Below, piece after piece: positions 44,248 to 52,976 of a stretch of DNA of 64,000 nucleotides. Location of the stretch: contig KI912090.1 of NCBI GenBank assembly GCA_000517005.1, forward strand, positions 32,240 through 96,239, in the 5' to 3' direction. Source of the stretch: Microvirga lupini. GTDB taxonomy: Bacteria > Pseudomonadota > Alphaproteobacteria > Rhizobiales > Beijerinckiaceae. The translations under genes were made by a program, and so were the position numbers. How positions within the stretch are numbered: the first letter of the stretch is position 1; each line of letters starts with the position of its first letter. The notes below the pieces were generated by a model. The model ran no database searches and was not told where the DNA came from. It saw only the letters and a program-made list of their open reading frames with translations.

Positions 44248-46263
44248 TCAAGCCGGCAACGGCAGTCGCTTGGCTGCCGTTGTCTCTTCCGCCGCCGGTG
44301 TGTTGGCCGGTTCCGGAAGTCTCTCCTCGCCGGTCGCCACTTTCAGGCATTGCACCACCGCATCCCGCAGGGACGAGACGTAGTAATTGGCGCCAAGCGT
44401 GGCGCGCATCGTCTCGCTTTTCAGAACGGCATCTTCCGCAGGCCAGAGACCGACCAGAGCTGGCGCTTTCGCCCTTTGCCTCAGCCGCCGCAGCAGATAA
44501 CGCAGATGCGCCGGCGTGCCGCTGATCTCCAGGTAGCTGATGCACACCATCTGCACGTCGGTCATATCGAGATTGAAGATCTCCCGGCGCGACACGGCCG
44601 AGTGCGGGACAACGCGGGTACCGAGCCCATGCTTGTTCAGGAGCTGCGCCAGCATCTCCGCTGCGGCCTCATCCAGCGGGCCGCGGCCGGCGACGCACAG
44701 GATCGCCCCTTCCGCTCTCCAGACCTCGGGAATATTGCTTGCCTGCGGCATCGGCTGGGTTACCGCCGGCTCCCTGTTGGCAGGCTTCTCGCTGGCCGGT
44801 GGTGCGACCGGCTCGTCCTCGGTCTCGTGCGGCGCAGGTTCCACATCGTCGTGGCTGCCGAGATCCTGCACCAAAGCCCGGGTCACGTCCTTGACCTGTT
44901 CGAGCTGGCGCTGAGTGAGGACACCACGCGTCGCATCGTTGGCGGCAAGCTGAAGACCTTTGAGGGCAACTTCGTCGTAATAGGATGTGAGCGAACGTTC
45001 CTTCAGCAGAAGTTCCGCCGATTCCAGCGCCTCATCCGGATCTCCGGCCAGCATGCGCTGATAGAGATTCTCGGCCGGTGTCAAAGCGGGCCTGTCGCCC
45101 AGGAGGACATCGAGGAATTCGAGCCGCTCCACATGCCGGCCTAGCACCACGAGGCAAAGAGTCAGGGGCGTGGCGATGAGAAGGCCGACAGGCCCCCAGA
45201 GCCAAGTCCAGAAGATGGCCGAGATGACGACCGAGAAAGGCGAGAGGCCCGTGCTCTGCCCATACACGATGGGCTCGATCACATGGCCCATGAGGGGCTC
45301 ACCGATCAGGAACAGCGCCAGAGTCATGAGCGCCATGGACCAGCCGGGATCGACGGCGGCGGCCAGCAGGACCGGCGGCAGGGCGGCGAGGAACGAACCG
45401 ATATAGGGCACGAAGCGCATCAGCGCGGCGAACACGCCCCACAGGACGGGGCTCGGCACGCCGATCAGCCAGAGACCGATCGCAGCGACGACTCCGAAAG
45501 AGGCATTGAGTGCAAGCTGGGTCAGGAAGTACCGGCTGAGTCGGCGCGCCGCGTCGTCCATGGCCGCCGTGGTGCGATGGAGATCGCTTGCTCCGAACAG
45601 GCGGATCATCCGGTCGCGCAGATCTTCCCGCTGCATGAGGATGAAGACCAGCACCACGAAGACGATGCCCATGGTGGCCAACGGCTCGAGCACAGGCAGC
45701 AGCACATCCCGGACCATCTGAATCGGCGTCGGCTCCGGTTCATGGACCTCGACCGGCAGCGGGCCGGATCCCTCCGGCGCCGGCGGCGCGGTTTGAGTCG
45801 GCGACGCGGGAGTCTGTTCCGGCGGAGGCTCCGCAACGGCCCGATCGAAACGGCGGCCGAAATCCTTCAGGAGGCCCGGCAGCTTTCCGAGCGTTCCCTC
45901 ACGCAGCGAGCCGACCTTCGTCTCGATGGTGGTCTGATAGCGCGGCAGGTCGGTCGCAAGGCTCGCCAGCTGGAAGCCGATGACCGCACCAAGGGAAACG
46001 ATGATTCCGAGGGCAACGAGCACCGCAATGATAACGGACGGCACCCGACCGAGACGCCACCGGCGCAACACCTCGACAAAAGGAGCGAGCACGAAGGCCA
46101 AGAGGATCGCCAGCACCACGGGCAGGAAGACGTCCTGGCCGACATAGAGGGCGGCCAGGACCACAACCCCGACAGCCAGAGTCATGAGCCCGGAGAGGCC
46201 CGGAACGCCGGGAGGCTCGATTTCCGTTTCCGAGGGAGGGATGGAAGGGGGTCCAGGACGCAT
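44248..46263 (-). CDS. AI-2E/PerM family membrane protein with extra C-terminal soluble domain
   Basis: The first 390 residues are an AI-2E family transporter (UPF0118/PerM): helices starting near residue 25, a proline-rich periplasmic or cytosolic loop (residues about 140-180), and conserved segments GLSPFSVVISAIFWTWLWG and GPVGLLIATPLTLCL. The family includes the proposed AI-2 exporter TqsA and sodium/proton antiporters; function here is unknown. At 671 residues it is far longer than the usual 350-400: a helical region is followed by a flavodoxin/B12-binding-like alpha/beta domain (about 510-640, GAILCVAGRGPLDEAAAEML) that lacks a B12-binding DxHxxG. A single gene convergent with dppF. Confidence 0.85.
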   Translation of the reverse strand: MRPGPPSIPPSETEIEPPGVPGLSGLMTLAVGVVVLAALYVGQDVFLPVVLAILLAFVLAPFVEVLRRWRLGRVPSVIIAVLVALGIIVSLGAVIGFQLASLATDLPRYQTTIETKVGSLREGTLGKLPGLLKDFGRRFDRAVAEPPPEQTPASPTQTAPPAPEGSGPLPVEVHEPEPTPIQMVRDVLLPVLEPLATMGIVFVVLVFILMQREDLRDRMIRLFGASDLHRTTAAMDDAARRLSRYFLTQLALNASFGVVAAIGLWLIGVPSPVLWGVFAALMRFVPYIGSFLAALPPVLLAAAVDPGWSMALMTLALFLIGEPLMGHVIEPIVYGQSTGLSPFSVVISAIFWTWLWGPVGLLIATPLTLCLVVLGRHVERLEFLDVLLGDRPALTPAENLYQRMLAGDPDEALESAELLLKERSLTSYYDEVALKGLQLAANDATRGVLTQRQLEQVKDVTRALVQDLGSHDDVEPAPHETEDEPVAPPASEKPANREPAVTQPMPQASNIPEVWRAEGAILCVAGRGPLDEAAAEMLAQLLNKHGLGTRVVPHSAVSRREIFNLDMTDVQMVCISYLEISGTPAHLRYLLRRLRQRAKAPALVGLWPAEDAVLKSETMRATLGANYYVSSLRDAVVQCLKVATGEERLPEPANTPAAEETTAAKRLPLPA
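44257..44282. terminator. Hairpin between convergent dppF and PerM-like genes
   Basis: CAACGGCAG and CTGCCGTTG pair around an 8-base loop, 16 bases after the dppF stop and within the last codons of the convergent gene. No T-run follows on the plus strand except TGTCTCTT, so termination efficiency is uncertain. Confidence 0.4.
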
Positions 46264-46451
46264 TCAAGGGATCTCTGCTGGGCCGTAAAACGCTCTCGCC
46301 GACCTGCAAACAACGTTCTGCCCGGCCAAACGATCCTTGAGCGTGGCAACTGGATCCGTCGGCTTAAGAAAAGCTGGGACCTTTTGCCATCTGCAAGCGT
46401 CGGGCTCCGATCCCATTTCACAAGTATCCCGCGCCCTAAACCTCGACCTCC

Positions 46452-47243
46452 ATGTCGCTCACCAGACGCAATCTCCTGATCGGTGCAGCCCTAGCTGCCT
46501 CTTCGACCGCTCACGCCCAACAGGACAAGCCTAACGCGATGCCCGTCAGCGCCCAACGAACCAGTTTCAAAAGCGGGGGCAAGGCCATTGCCGTCGAAAC
46601 CTTCCAGACGGCCGGTTCTGCACCCCGTCCGACGGTCCTCATGCTGCACGGCGCAGACGGCCTGAGCTATAATTCGCAGTACCGCGAAGGCGCCCGCGAT
46701 GTGGCGGCGGCCGGCTACCAGGTTCACCTCGTCCATTATCTCGACCGCACCGGCGAGAAGCGGGCCTCCTTCAGCACCCTGTTTCAGCACTTCATGCCCT
46801 GGATGAGCACGGTGCAGGATGCGCTCGCCTTCGCCGCGGACCATCCCGGCGCGGACTCGAGCCGCATCGGCATCATCGGCATCTCTCTCGGCGCAGCGCT
46901 GGGACTTGCGGTCGCGAGCACGGATCCGCGCGTGAAAGCACTGGTGAATTATTTCGGGCCGCTGCCGCAGGGCGCAATTGCCACCACCTCCAAGCTGCCG
47001 CCGACTCTGGTGCTGCACGGCTCGGCCGACCCCATCGTACCGGTGGCGAACGCCTATGCGGTCGAGGCGCTGCTGCGCCAGCAGAACGTACCGTATGAGA
47101 TCAAGGTCTATCCAGGACAGGGCCACGGCTTCAAGGGCGCGACGGAAGACGATGCAACGGCCCGGTCCCTGGCCTTCCTGCAGCGTCATCTCGCCGGCGC
47201 AGATGCTTCGACAGGCTCAGGGGCCCTTTCCGTGGGCGGTTGA
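46452..47243 (+). CDS. Exported dienelactone hydrolase family protein (alpha/beta hydrolase)
   Basis: This 263-residue alpha/beta hydrolase is preceded by a probable Tat signal (SLTRRNLLIGAALAASSTAHA, here starting at residue 2). Fold markers are PTVLMLHGADGLS and the nucleophile elbow GIIGISLGAALGLA; the nucleophile is Ser rather than the Cys of true dienelactone hydrolases. VLHGSADPIVPV provides the Asp and YPGQGHGFKG the His. It is therefore more likely an esterase or peptidase-like hydrolase of the DLH fold, acting in the periplasm. The 188 bases before it show no recognisable element beyond a possible weak promoter. Confidence 0.82.
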   Translation: MSLTRRNLLIGAALAASSTAHAQQDKPNAMPVSAQRTSFKSGGKAIAVETFQTAGSAPRPTVLMLHGADGLSYNSQYREGARDVAAAGYQVHLVHYLDRTGEKRASFSTLFQHFMPWMSTVQDALAFAADHPGADSSRIGIIGISLGAALGLAVASTDPRVKALVNYFGPLPQGAIATTSKLPPTLVLHGSADPIVPVANAYAVEALLRQQNVPYEIKVYPGQGHGFKGATEDDATARSLAFLQRHLAGADASTGSGALSVGG

Positions 47244-47288
47244 GACGACTAAAACTTGTAATTCCCCGATCATTAGGCAGGAACGATC

Positions 47289-49367
47289 ATGGCGGCTTCA
47301 GACGCAGCTCTCGCAGGCAATCCCCTCCTTGCACCCTGGACCACTCCGTTCGGTCTCCCGCCCTTTGAGAGCATTGCGCCGGAACATTACAAGCCTGCCT
47401 TTGATGCGGCGCTGGCCGAGCAGCAGGCGCAGATCGCAGGCATCGCGGACGATTCTGACGCACCGACCTTCGCCAACACCATCGAAGCGTTGGAGACAAG
47501 TGGGCAGACGCTGAAGAAGGTCGGCGGCGTGTTCTTCAATCTCGCCGGCTCGCATACCAACGATGCGATTCAGGCGGTGGAGCGCGAGATGGCGCCGATC
47601 CTCGCCAAGCACCGCAACAGCATCTTCATGAACGAGGCGCTCTACAAGCGCGTGGCCGCGCTCTATGAGAAACGCAACAGCCTCGGCCTCACCCCTGAGC
47701 AGGCCCGCGTTCTCGACCGCTACCACACCATTTTCGTGCGCGCCGGTGCGAAGCTCGGACCGGAAGAGAAGAAGCGCCTCGCCGCCATCACCGAGCGGCT
47801 CGCGAGCCTCGGCACGCAGTTCTCGCAGAATGTTCTGGCAGACGAGAAATCCTATCAGCTCATTCTCGATGGCGAAGCGGATCTTGAAGGCCTTCCCTCG
47901 TTCCTGCGCGAGGCGGCAGCGCAAGCGGCGGAAGAGCGTGGGCTGAAGGGCAAATACGTCATTACCTTATCGCGCTCCAGCATCGAACCCTTCCTGCAAT
48001 TCTCCAAGCGGCGCGATCTGCGCGAACAGGCCTTCAAGGCCTGGGCTGCGCGCGGCGACAACGGCAACGCCACCGACAACAAGGCGATCATCGCCGAGAC
48101 GGCGGCCCTGCGTGCGGAGCGCGCGAAACTTCTCGGTTACGAGACGTTCTCCGACTTCAAGCTCGCTGACACGATGGCCAAGACACCCGACAACGTGCAG
48201 AAGCTCCTGAACGACGTCTGGGCGCCGGCCATCGCCCGGGCCAAGGAGGAGCGGGACGATCTGCAGGCCCAGGCGCAGTCGATCGGCGACAACATCGTCA
48301 TCGAGCAGTGGGATTGGCGCTATTATGCCGATCAGGTCCGCATGGCCCGCCACAATCTCGATGAGGCGATCATCAAACCTTACTTCCAGCTCGACCGGAT
48401 CATCGAGGCTTCCTTCGAAACGGCGCACCGGCTCTTTGGGCTCAGCTTCAAGGAACTGAAGGACTTTCCACGCTATCACCCCGACATCCGCGCCTGGCAG
48501 GTCGTGGATGCGGACGGCAACCATATCGGCACCTTCATCGGGGATTATTTCGCGCGCCCGTCCAAGCGCAGCGGCGCGTGGATGAGCTTCTTCCGCTCGC
48601 AGGAAAGGCTCACCGGCGACATCCGTCCCATCGTCGTCAACGTGATGAACTTCGCCAAGGGTGCCGCAGGCGAGCCGTCGCTCCTGAGCTTCGACGATGC
48701 CAGGACGCTGTTCCATGAATTCGGCCACGGATTGCACGGCCTGCTTTCGAACGTGACCTATCCGTTGCTTGCAGGCACGGCGGTGTCGACGGACTTCGTG
48801 GAGCTTCCCTCGCAGCTCTACGAGCATTGGCTGTCGCAGCCCGACATCCTGCGCCGTTATGCAACCCATTACCGGACCGGAGAACCGATTCCGGAAGAAC
48901 TGCTCCAGCGCCTGATGGTCGCGCGCAACTTCAACCAGGGCTTTGCGACCGTGGAGTATCTGGCCTCCGCCTTCGTCGATCTGGCGCTTCATCGCCGCAA
49001 GGATCTGAGCAATCTCGACGTGTCGGCTTTCGAGAAGGAAATTTTGCAAAAGATCGGCATGCCGCGCGAAATCATCATGCGCCACCGCACGCCGCATTTC
49101 ACGCATGTGTTCTCAGGCGACGGCTATTCGTCGGGCTACTACAGCTATCTCTGGTCGGAGGTGCTGGATGCGGACGCCTTCACGGCCTTCGAGGAGACGG
49201 GCGATGTGTTCAACAAGGAGATGGCGGACAAGCTGAAGCGCTTCATCTACTCCGCCGGCAATCTGCGCGATCCGGCCGAGGCCTATACGTCCTTCCGCGG
49301 ACGCCTGCCGACCGCGGACGCTCTTCTCGCCAAGCGTGGATTGGTGGCTGTGGTCGAGGATGCGTGA
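47289..49367 (+). CDS. M3 family zinc oligopeptidase (Dcp/OpdA-like)
   Basis: This 692-residue cytoplasmic metallopeptidase degrades short peptides. The zinc motif HEFGH is present in LFHEFGHGLHGLLS (about residue 475), with the third ligand Glu in the following helix (STDFVELPSQLYEHW). The N-terminus (NPLLAPWTTPFGLPPFE) matches bacterial Dcp/PrlC. No signal peptide is seen, which favours an oligopeptidase A-like or dipeptidyl carboxypeptidase role in the cytosol. Start ATG 47289 has a weak GGAACGATC upstream. It may process peptides brought in by the dpp importer nearby; this is inference. Confidence 0.92.
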   Translation: MAASDAALAGNPLLAPWTTPFGLPPFESIAPEHYKPAFDAALAEQQAQIAGIADDSDAPTFANTIEALETSGQTLKKVGGVFFNLAGSHTNDAIQAVEREMAPILAKHRNSIFMNEALYKRVAALYEKRNSLGLTPEQARVLDRYHTIFVRAGAKLGPEEKKRLAAITERLASLGTQFSQNVLADEKSYQLILDGEADLEGLPSFLREAAAQAAEERGLKGKYVITLSRSSIEPFLQFSKRRDLREQAFKAWAARGDNGNATDNKAIIAETAALRAERAKLLGYETFSDFKLADTMAKTPDNVQKLLNDVWAPAIARAKEERDDLQAQAQSIGDNIVIEQWDWRYYADQVRMARHNLDEAIIKPYFQLDRIIEASFETAHRLFGLSFKELKDFPRYHPDIRAWQVVDADGNHIGTFIGDYFARPSKRSGAWMSFFRSQERLTGDIRPIVVNVMNFAKGAAGEPSLLSFDDARTLFHEFGHGLHGLLSNVTYPLLAGTAVSTDFVELPSQLYEHWLSQPDILRRYATHYRTGEPIPEELLQRLMVARNFNQGFATVEYLASAFVDLALHRRKDLSNLDVSAFEKEILQKIGMPREIIMRHRTPHFTHVFSGDGYSSGYYSYLWSEVLDADAFTAFEETGDVFNKEMADKLKRFIYSAGNLRDPAEAYTSFRGRLPTADALLAKRGLVAVVEDA

Positions 49368-49395
49368 GACAAGCTGGCGGGCCTGAAATGGCCCG

Positions 49396-49572
49396 TCACG
49401 CCGTGCCGGGCGTGAGTTCCCTCGACCGCTTCAGCGCGTAGAAGCGGATCTTGACGATTCGGGACGCTTCCTTAGGGGGCTCCTGAGGCACGGGCATAGG
49501 ACGCAAGACGCTCTTCAGGAAAGCCGCTCCCTTCGGATCGATCTCCAAGGCTTTCGCATCGAGCACCGGCAT
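49396..49572 (-). CDS. Possible small protein (58 residues), unrecognised
   Basis: A 58-codon frame from ATG 49572 has a fair ribosome binding site (AAGGGAAAGG, about six bases before the start). It encodes a charged protein with no membrane segment (MPVLDAKALEIDPKGAAFL at the start and RFYALKRSRELTPG near the end). No family is recognised. It lies between the convergent-facing peptidase and the epimerase gene. The frame continues upstream through less protein-like sequence. Real or not is uncertain; conservation in relatives would decide. Confidence 0.35.
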   Translation of the reverse strand: MPVLDAKALEIDPKGAAFLKSVLRPMPVPQEPPKEASRIVKIRFYALKRSRELTPGTA

Positions 49573-49654
49573 GAGCGCCTTTCCCTTCTGGTTTTGTCTT
49601 TGTTTGGAAACGCAACGCCTACAAAGAAGAACACCTACGCTCGGGCGAAGTTCC

Positions 49655-50662
49655 CTACCCCTGGCTCGCAAACCGGAGTTCGCTGACCTGTCGGGAAACC
49701 CGGCCGGGCGGCAGGATAGACGATGGAAAATGGGCTTTATTGGGGCTGTCAGGGAATCGCTGCGGTTCCAGGCAAAGTCCGGCATGCCGTCCATACTGAG
49801 CGCCGCCCAGACCCTTGACCGACATGTTGATCAGATGCCCGTCATAAAACTGGACGCCGGGCTCCGTGGTCCACAGCTCCATGGCAAGGCCATTCCGGCG
49901 CGAGACGAGCGTTGCCGCATGGCGAAGCTCGCCATCGGGTCCGCGCAGGACATAGTTGATGTCGTAGAGGGTGCGCTGCGCCCCATGGATCGGCCGCAAT
50001 GTCGTAAAGTCGTAATCGGTGCCCGCCACCGCCGTGATCTCGCCCGTCGGAATGAGATCGGGTCGGGTCGGGGTGATGAAGTCGCCGACGATCGTCAACT
50101 CGTGGGATGAGATATCGGGGCTGCCGTCGAGGTTGAAGTAGCTGTGGGTGGTGAGGTTGACCGGTGTCGGCTTGTCGCTCGTCGCCTCCAGCTCGATCCG
50201 AAGGCGCGACGACGGCAGGAGCGCATAGGTGCAGGTCGCCACGAGGCGGCCCGGATAGCCCATGTCGCCGTCCTCGGATACAAGACTTAAAGTGACGCTG
50301 GAGGGCGTGTGATCGACGATGCTCCAGAGCCGCGTGCCGAAGCCCTTGCTGCCGCCGTGAAGCTGGTTCTCGCCTTCGTTGGCGTCGAGCCGGTAGGTCT
50401 CACCGTTCAAAATGAATTGTGCTTTCCCGATGCGGTTGCCATAGCGCCCGACGATGGCACCGAAATAGGGAGAATGGGCGACGTAATCCTCGATGGAGTT
50501 GAGCCCTAGGACCACTCGCTGCTGGCCTCCTGCCGATGGTACGGTCAGATCCCACACCACCGCGCCCCAGGTGAGGACCTGCATTGCCATGCCGTCAGGC
50601 CCCTGCAGCGAGACCTGCAGCACGTCCTGCCCGTTGAGGGTGCCGAAACGCTCGATAGTCAT
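49655..50662 (-). CDS. Aldose 1-epimerase (galactose mutarotase family)
   Basis: This 335-residue enzyme interconverts alpha and beta anomers of aldoses. Expected residues are seen in the family motifs: GRYGNRIGKAQF, NEGENQLHGGSKGFGTRLW (first catalytic-site His), LTTHSYFNLDGSPDISSH (second His) and the C-terminal GVQFYDGHLI and CLEPQRFPDSPN, which holds the catalytic Glu. It follows the SMP-30-like lactonase gene by five bases, suggesting a sugar-acid or lactone pathway. The substrate sugar is unknown. Confidence 0.9.
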   Translation of the reverse strand: MTIERFGTLNGQDVLQVSLQGPDGMAMQVLTWGAVVWDLTVPSAGGQQRVVLGLNSIEDYVAHSPYFGAIVGRYGNRIGKAQFILNGETYRLDANEGENQLHGGSKGFGTRLWSIVDHTPSSVTLSLVSEDGDMGYPGRLVATCTYALLPSSRLRIELEATSDKPTPVNLTTHSYFNLDGSPDISSHELTIVGDFITPTRPDLIPTGEITAVAGTDYDFTTLRPIHGAQRTLYDINYVLRGPDGELRHAATLVSRRNGLAMELWTTEPGVQFYDGHLINMSVKGLGGAQYGRHAGLCLEPQRFPDSPNKAHFPSSILPPGRVSRQVSELRFASQG

Positions 50663-50667
50663 GGTCG

Positions 50668-51549
50668 CTATCCTTCGAAGATATGGGCCTGCAGGCCGCG
50701 GATGCCGCCGGTCTCGACCTTGAAGAGATGGCCAGCCATCACGTCGATATGCGGATCACGACCGATGGAAGCCGTGGTGATGTAGAGCGTGGTGAGGTCG
50801 GGCCCGCCGAAGGCGCATTTCGTCACCTGTGCCGTGGGGACGGGCACGATGCGCTCCACCGAACCGTCCGGCGCGAAGCGCGTGATGCGCGCGGCGCCCC
50901 AGTGACAGACCCAGACATAGCCCTGAGCATCGACCGCCATGCCGTCCGGATGGGCCCATCCCTCTCCGAAGCGGATGAAGGGGCGCGGCTCGCCGATCCG
51001 GCCTTCCTGGGCATCGAGAACATAGACCGTACAGTCGATCGTGTCAGTCGCGTAAAGCTTCCGCCCGTCCGGGCTGAAGGCAGGTCCGTTGGTGACGATG
51101 ATGCCGGAATGGAACTGGGTCATCTCTTTTCCGTCCCAGCGCCAGAAGGCACCGGAGCCTTCCTTTTCCTCATCGTCCATCGTGCCGAAATAGATCGCGC
51201 CATCCGGCCCCACATGCCCGTCATTGATGCGGTTATTGGGCTTGTCCTTGTCGGGAGACACGATGGGCTGCACCTCGCCGGTCCTGAGATTGAAGCGGGC
51301 AAGCCCCGACTTGAAGCCGGCGACGACCACGTCCTGATCGGGTGTCAGGGCGATGAAACCCACCCGTTCAGGCGCGTCGATGCGAAAATGCTCCTTTGTC
51401 TCCGGATGATAGCGCCAGATGCCGGGATTCTTGATATCGACCCAGAACAGCGTGTTCGAGCGATGGTCCCAGACGGGTCCTTCGCCCAGGATGCAGGCGC
51501 TCGCCACCGCCACATGAGGCGTTTCCGGATGAACGGCTGGATGTGTCAT
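50668..51549 (-). CDS. SMP-30/gluconolactonase family lactonase
   Basis: This 293-residue six-bladed beta-propeller hydrolyses sugar lactones using one divalent metal. Motifs: LGEGPVWDHRSNTLFWVDI with the metal-binding Glu, NNRINDGHVGPDGAIYFGTM with the Asn ligand, TNGPAFSPDGRKLYATDT, and HPDGMAVDAQGYVWVCHWG with Asp. ATG 51549 is preferred over 51627 because GGGGAAGAAG precedes it and the domain starts shortly after. It is the middle gene of an amidase-lactonase-epimerase run. It may act on gluconolactone, arabinolactone or similar. Confidence 0.9.
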   Translation of the reverse strand: MTHPAVHPETPHVAVASACILGEGPVWDHRSNTLFWVDIKNPGIWRYHPETKEHFRIDAPERVGFIALTPDQDVVVAGFKSGLARFNLRTGEVQPIVSPDKDKPNNRINDGHVGPDGAIYFGTMDDEEKEGSGAFWRWDGKEMTQFHSGIIVTNGPAFSPDGRKLYATDTIDCTVYVLDAQEGRIGEPRPFIRFGEGWAHPDGMAVDAQGYVWVCHWGAARITRFAPDGSVERIVPVPTAQVTKCAFGGPDLTTLYITTASIGRDPHIDVMAGHLFKVETGGIRGLQAHIFEG

Positions 51550-51626
51550 GTTTCTTCTTCCCCTTGGGAGGTCGTGTGCTGCTCCCTCGCTGTGCCGGTA
51601 ACTCCGGCCACGCGAGATGGGTCCCA

Positions 51627-52820
51627 TCAGGCTGAGGTGCTGTCGGCGATTCGCTGCGCCAGGCCAACGAGGCTCATGTCGGATCCGGCCGGTCCCATGA
51701 TCGACAGCCCCAGCGGCGCACCGGATCGGGAGGCGAGCGGGATCGAGACCTGCGGCAGGCCTGATAGGACCGAAAGGCAGAGCAGGTTCAGGGCATTGTT
51801 GCGATAATCGTTCAGCGCCTCGTCACTCTCCGTAAGCAGCGGCGCGACATCCGGCATGGTCGGCAGGATCAGCACCGCATCGTCGGCAAGGAGCGTGCTG
51901 AATCGTTTGCGGAAAGCCGATCGGATTATCTGGGCTTCCGCCACCTGGGCATCGGTGACCGCCTTCGAGAACTCGAACCGGTCGGCCACACCCGGACCGA
52001 GGGGCGGACGATAGCGCTCGATCATCGGCCCATCGACCGTCCAGGCTTCCCGGCTCTGGATATAGCGCATGGCCCAATAGAGCGCCGTGAAGCCTTCCGT
52101 CGCCACCTCGATGGGCTCGGGCTGGCCCAGCACAGCCTCTGTCCTGCGCAGGGCCGGCGCCAGCGCCTCCCGCACCTCCTTGTGAAGCAGAGCAAAGGCA
52201 TCCCGTGCGAGGAGCACCCGGGGGCTTTGCGGCAGGGGCCGGGGATCCGCTCCGAGCAGCACCTCACCGACGCGGGCGAAGGTAGCGCCGTCGCGGGTGA
52301 AGTACCCGCAGGTATCGAAGGAGGGCGCGAGGTCGTGACAGCCTTCGAGGCTCACCCGGCCATGGGTCGGACGGATGCCGAAGAGGCCGCAATGGTTGGC
52401 CGGCGCCCGGACCGAGCCGCCCGTATCGGTGCCGAGAGCGAAATCGCACAACCCGTTGGAGACGGCGGCGGCCGATCCCGAGGACGAACCGCCCGGAATG
52501 CGGTCGGGCGCCCCTCCGTTCACCGGTGTGCCGAAATGGGCGTTCTTGCCGCTCATGGAGAAGGCCAGCTCGTCCGTGATCGTCTTGCCGACGAGCCGCG
52601 CGCCCGAATCGAGAAGCTTCTGCACCGTGGGTGCCGTCCGGGTCTTAATGCCGGACATGGCGAGCATGTGAGGAGATCCTGCACTGGTCGGATAGCCCGC
52701 CACATCGAACAGATCCTTGGCCGCGAAGGTCAAGCCCGACAACGGGCCGCTCGGGGCATGGGGGACTGGAACGGCCGGATAAGGCATGAAAGCATGGGCG
52801 GGATCGCGGTCGAGGAGCAT
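51627..52820 (-). CDS. Amidase (amidase signature family)
   Basis: This 397-residue amidohydrolase of the amidase signature family has the complete Ser-cisSer-Lys triad: Lys in FAAKDLFDVAG, cis-Ser in GGSSSGSAAAVS and the nucleophile in GTDTGGSVRAPANHCGLFG. The tail GLPQVSIPLASRSGAPLGL is also typical. Substrate specificity cannot be read; the family includes Glu-tRNA amidotransferase subunit A, acetamidases and indoleacetamide hydrolase. ATG 52820 begins the protein-like sequence. It is divergent from a branched-chain-type ABC importer, which might bring in its amide substrate. Confidence 0.9.
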   Translation of the reverse strand: MLLDRDPAHAFMPYPAVPVPHAPSGPLSGLTFAAKDLFDVAGYPTSAGSPHMLAMSGIKTRTAPTVQKLLDSGARLVGKTITDELAFSMSGKNAHFGTPVNGGAPDRIPGGSSSGSAAAVSNGLCDFALGTDTGGSVRAPANHCGLFGIRPTHGRVSLEGCHDLAPSFDTCGYFTRDGATFARVGEVLLGADPRPLPQSPRVLLARDAFALLHKEVREALAPALRRTEAVLGQPEPIEVATEGFTALYWAMRYIQSREAWTVDGPMIERYRPPLGPGVADRFEFSKAVTDAQVAEAQIIRSAFRKRFSTLLADDAVLILPTMPDVAPLLTESDEALNDYRNNALNLLCLSVLSGLPQVSIPLASRSGAPLGLSIMGPAGSDMSLVGLAQRIADSTSA

Positions 52821-52923
52821 GGGCCTGTTCGGGTTCAAAGGAACGAAGGCGGTGAATGTGTCATTGCCACACAGGCTCAAGCAAGGCAGGAATTCACGAA
52901 GCTTGGCAGTTTGGGCTTTCTTC

Positions 52924-52939
52924 GGGCCAGAAATGGCCC
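52924..52939 (+). other. Small GAAA-loop hairpin in the leader of the ABC binding protein
   Basis: GGGCCA-GAAA-TGGCCC makes a 6-bp stem with a GNRA tetraloop 38 bases before the start of the binding-protein gene. It could shape the leader RNA, but alone it is weak evidence of regulation. Confidence 0.25.
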
Positions 52940-52976
52940 TAAATCCACGCTGGCTCTCGTTTGCAAGGAACGTGCA

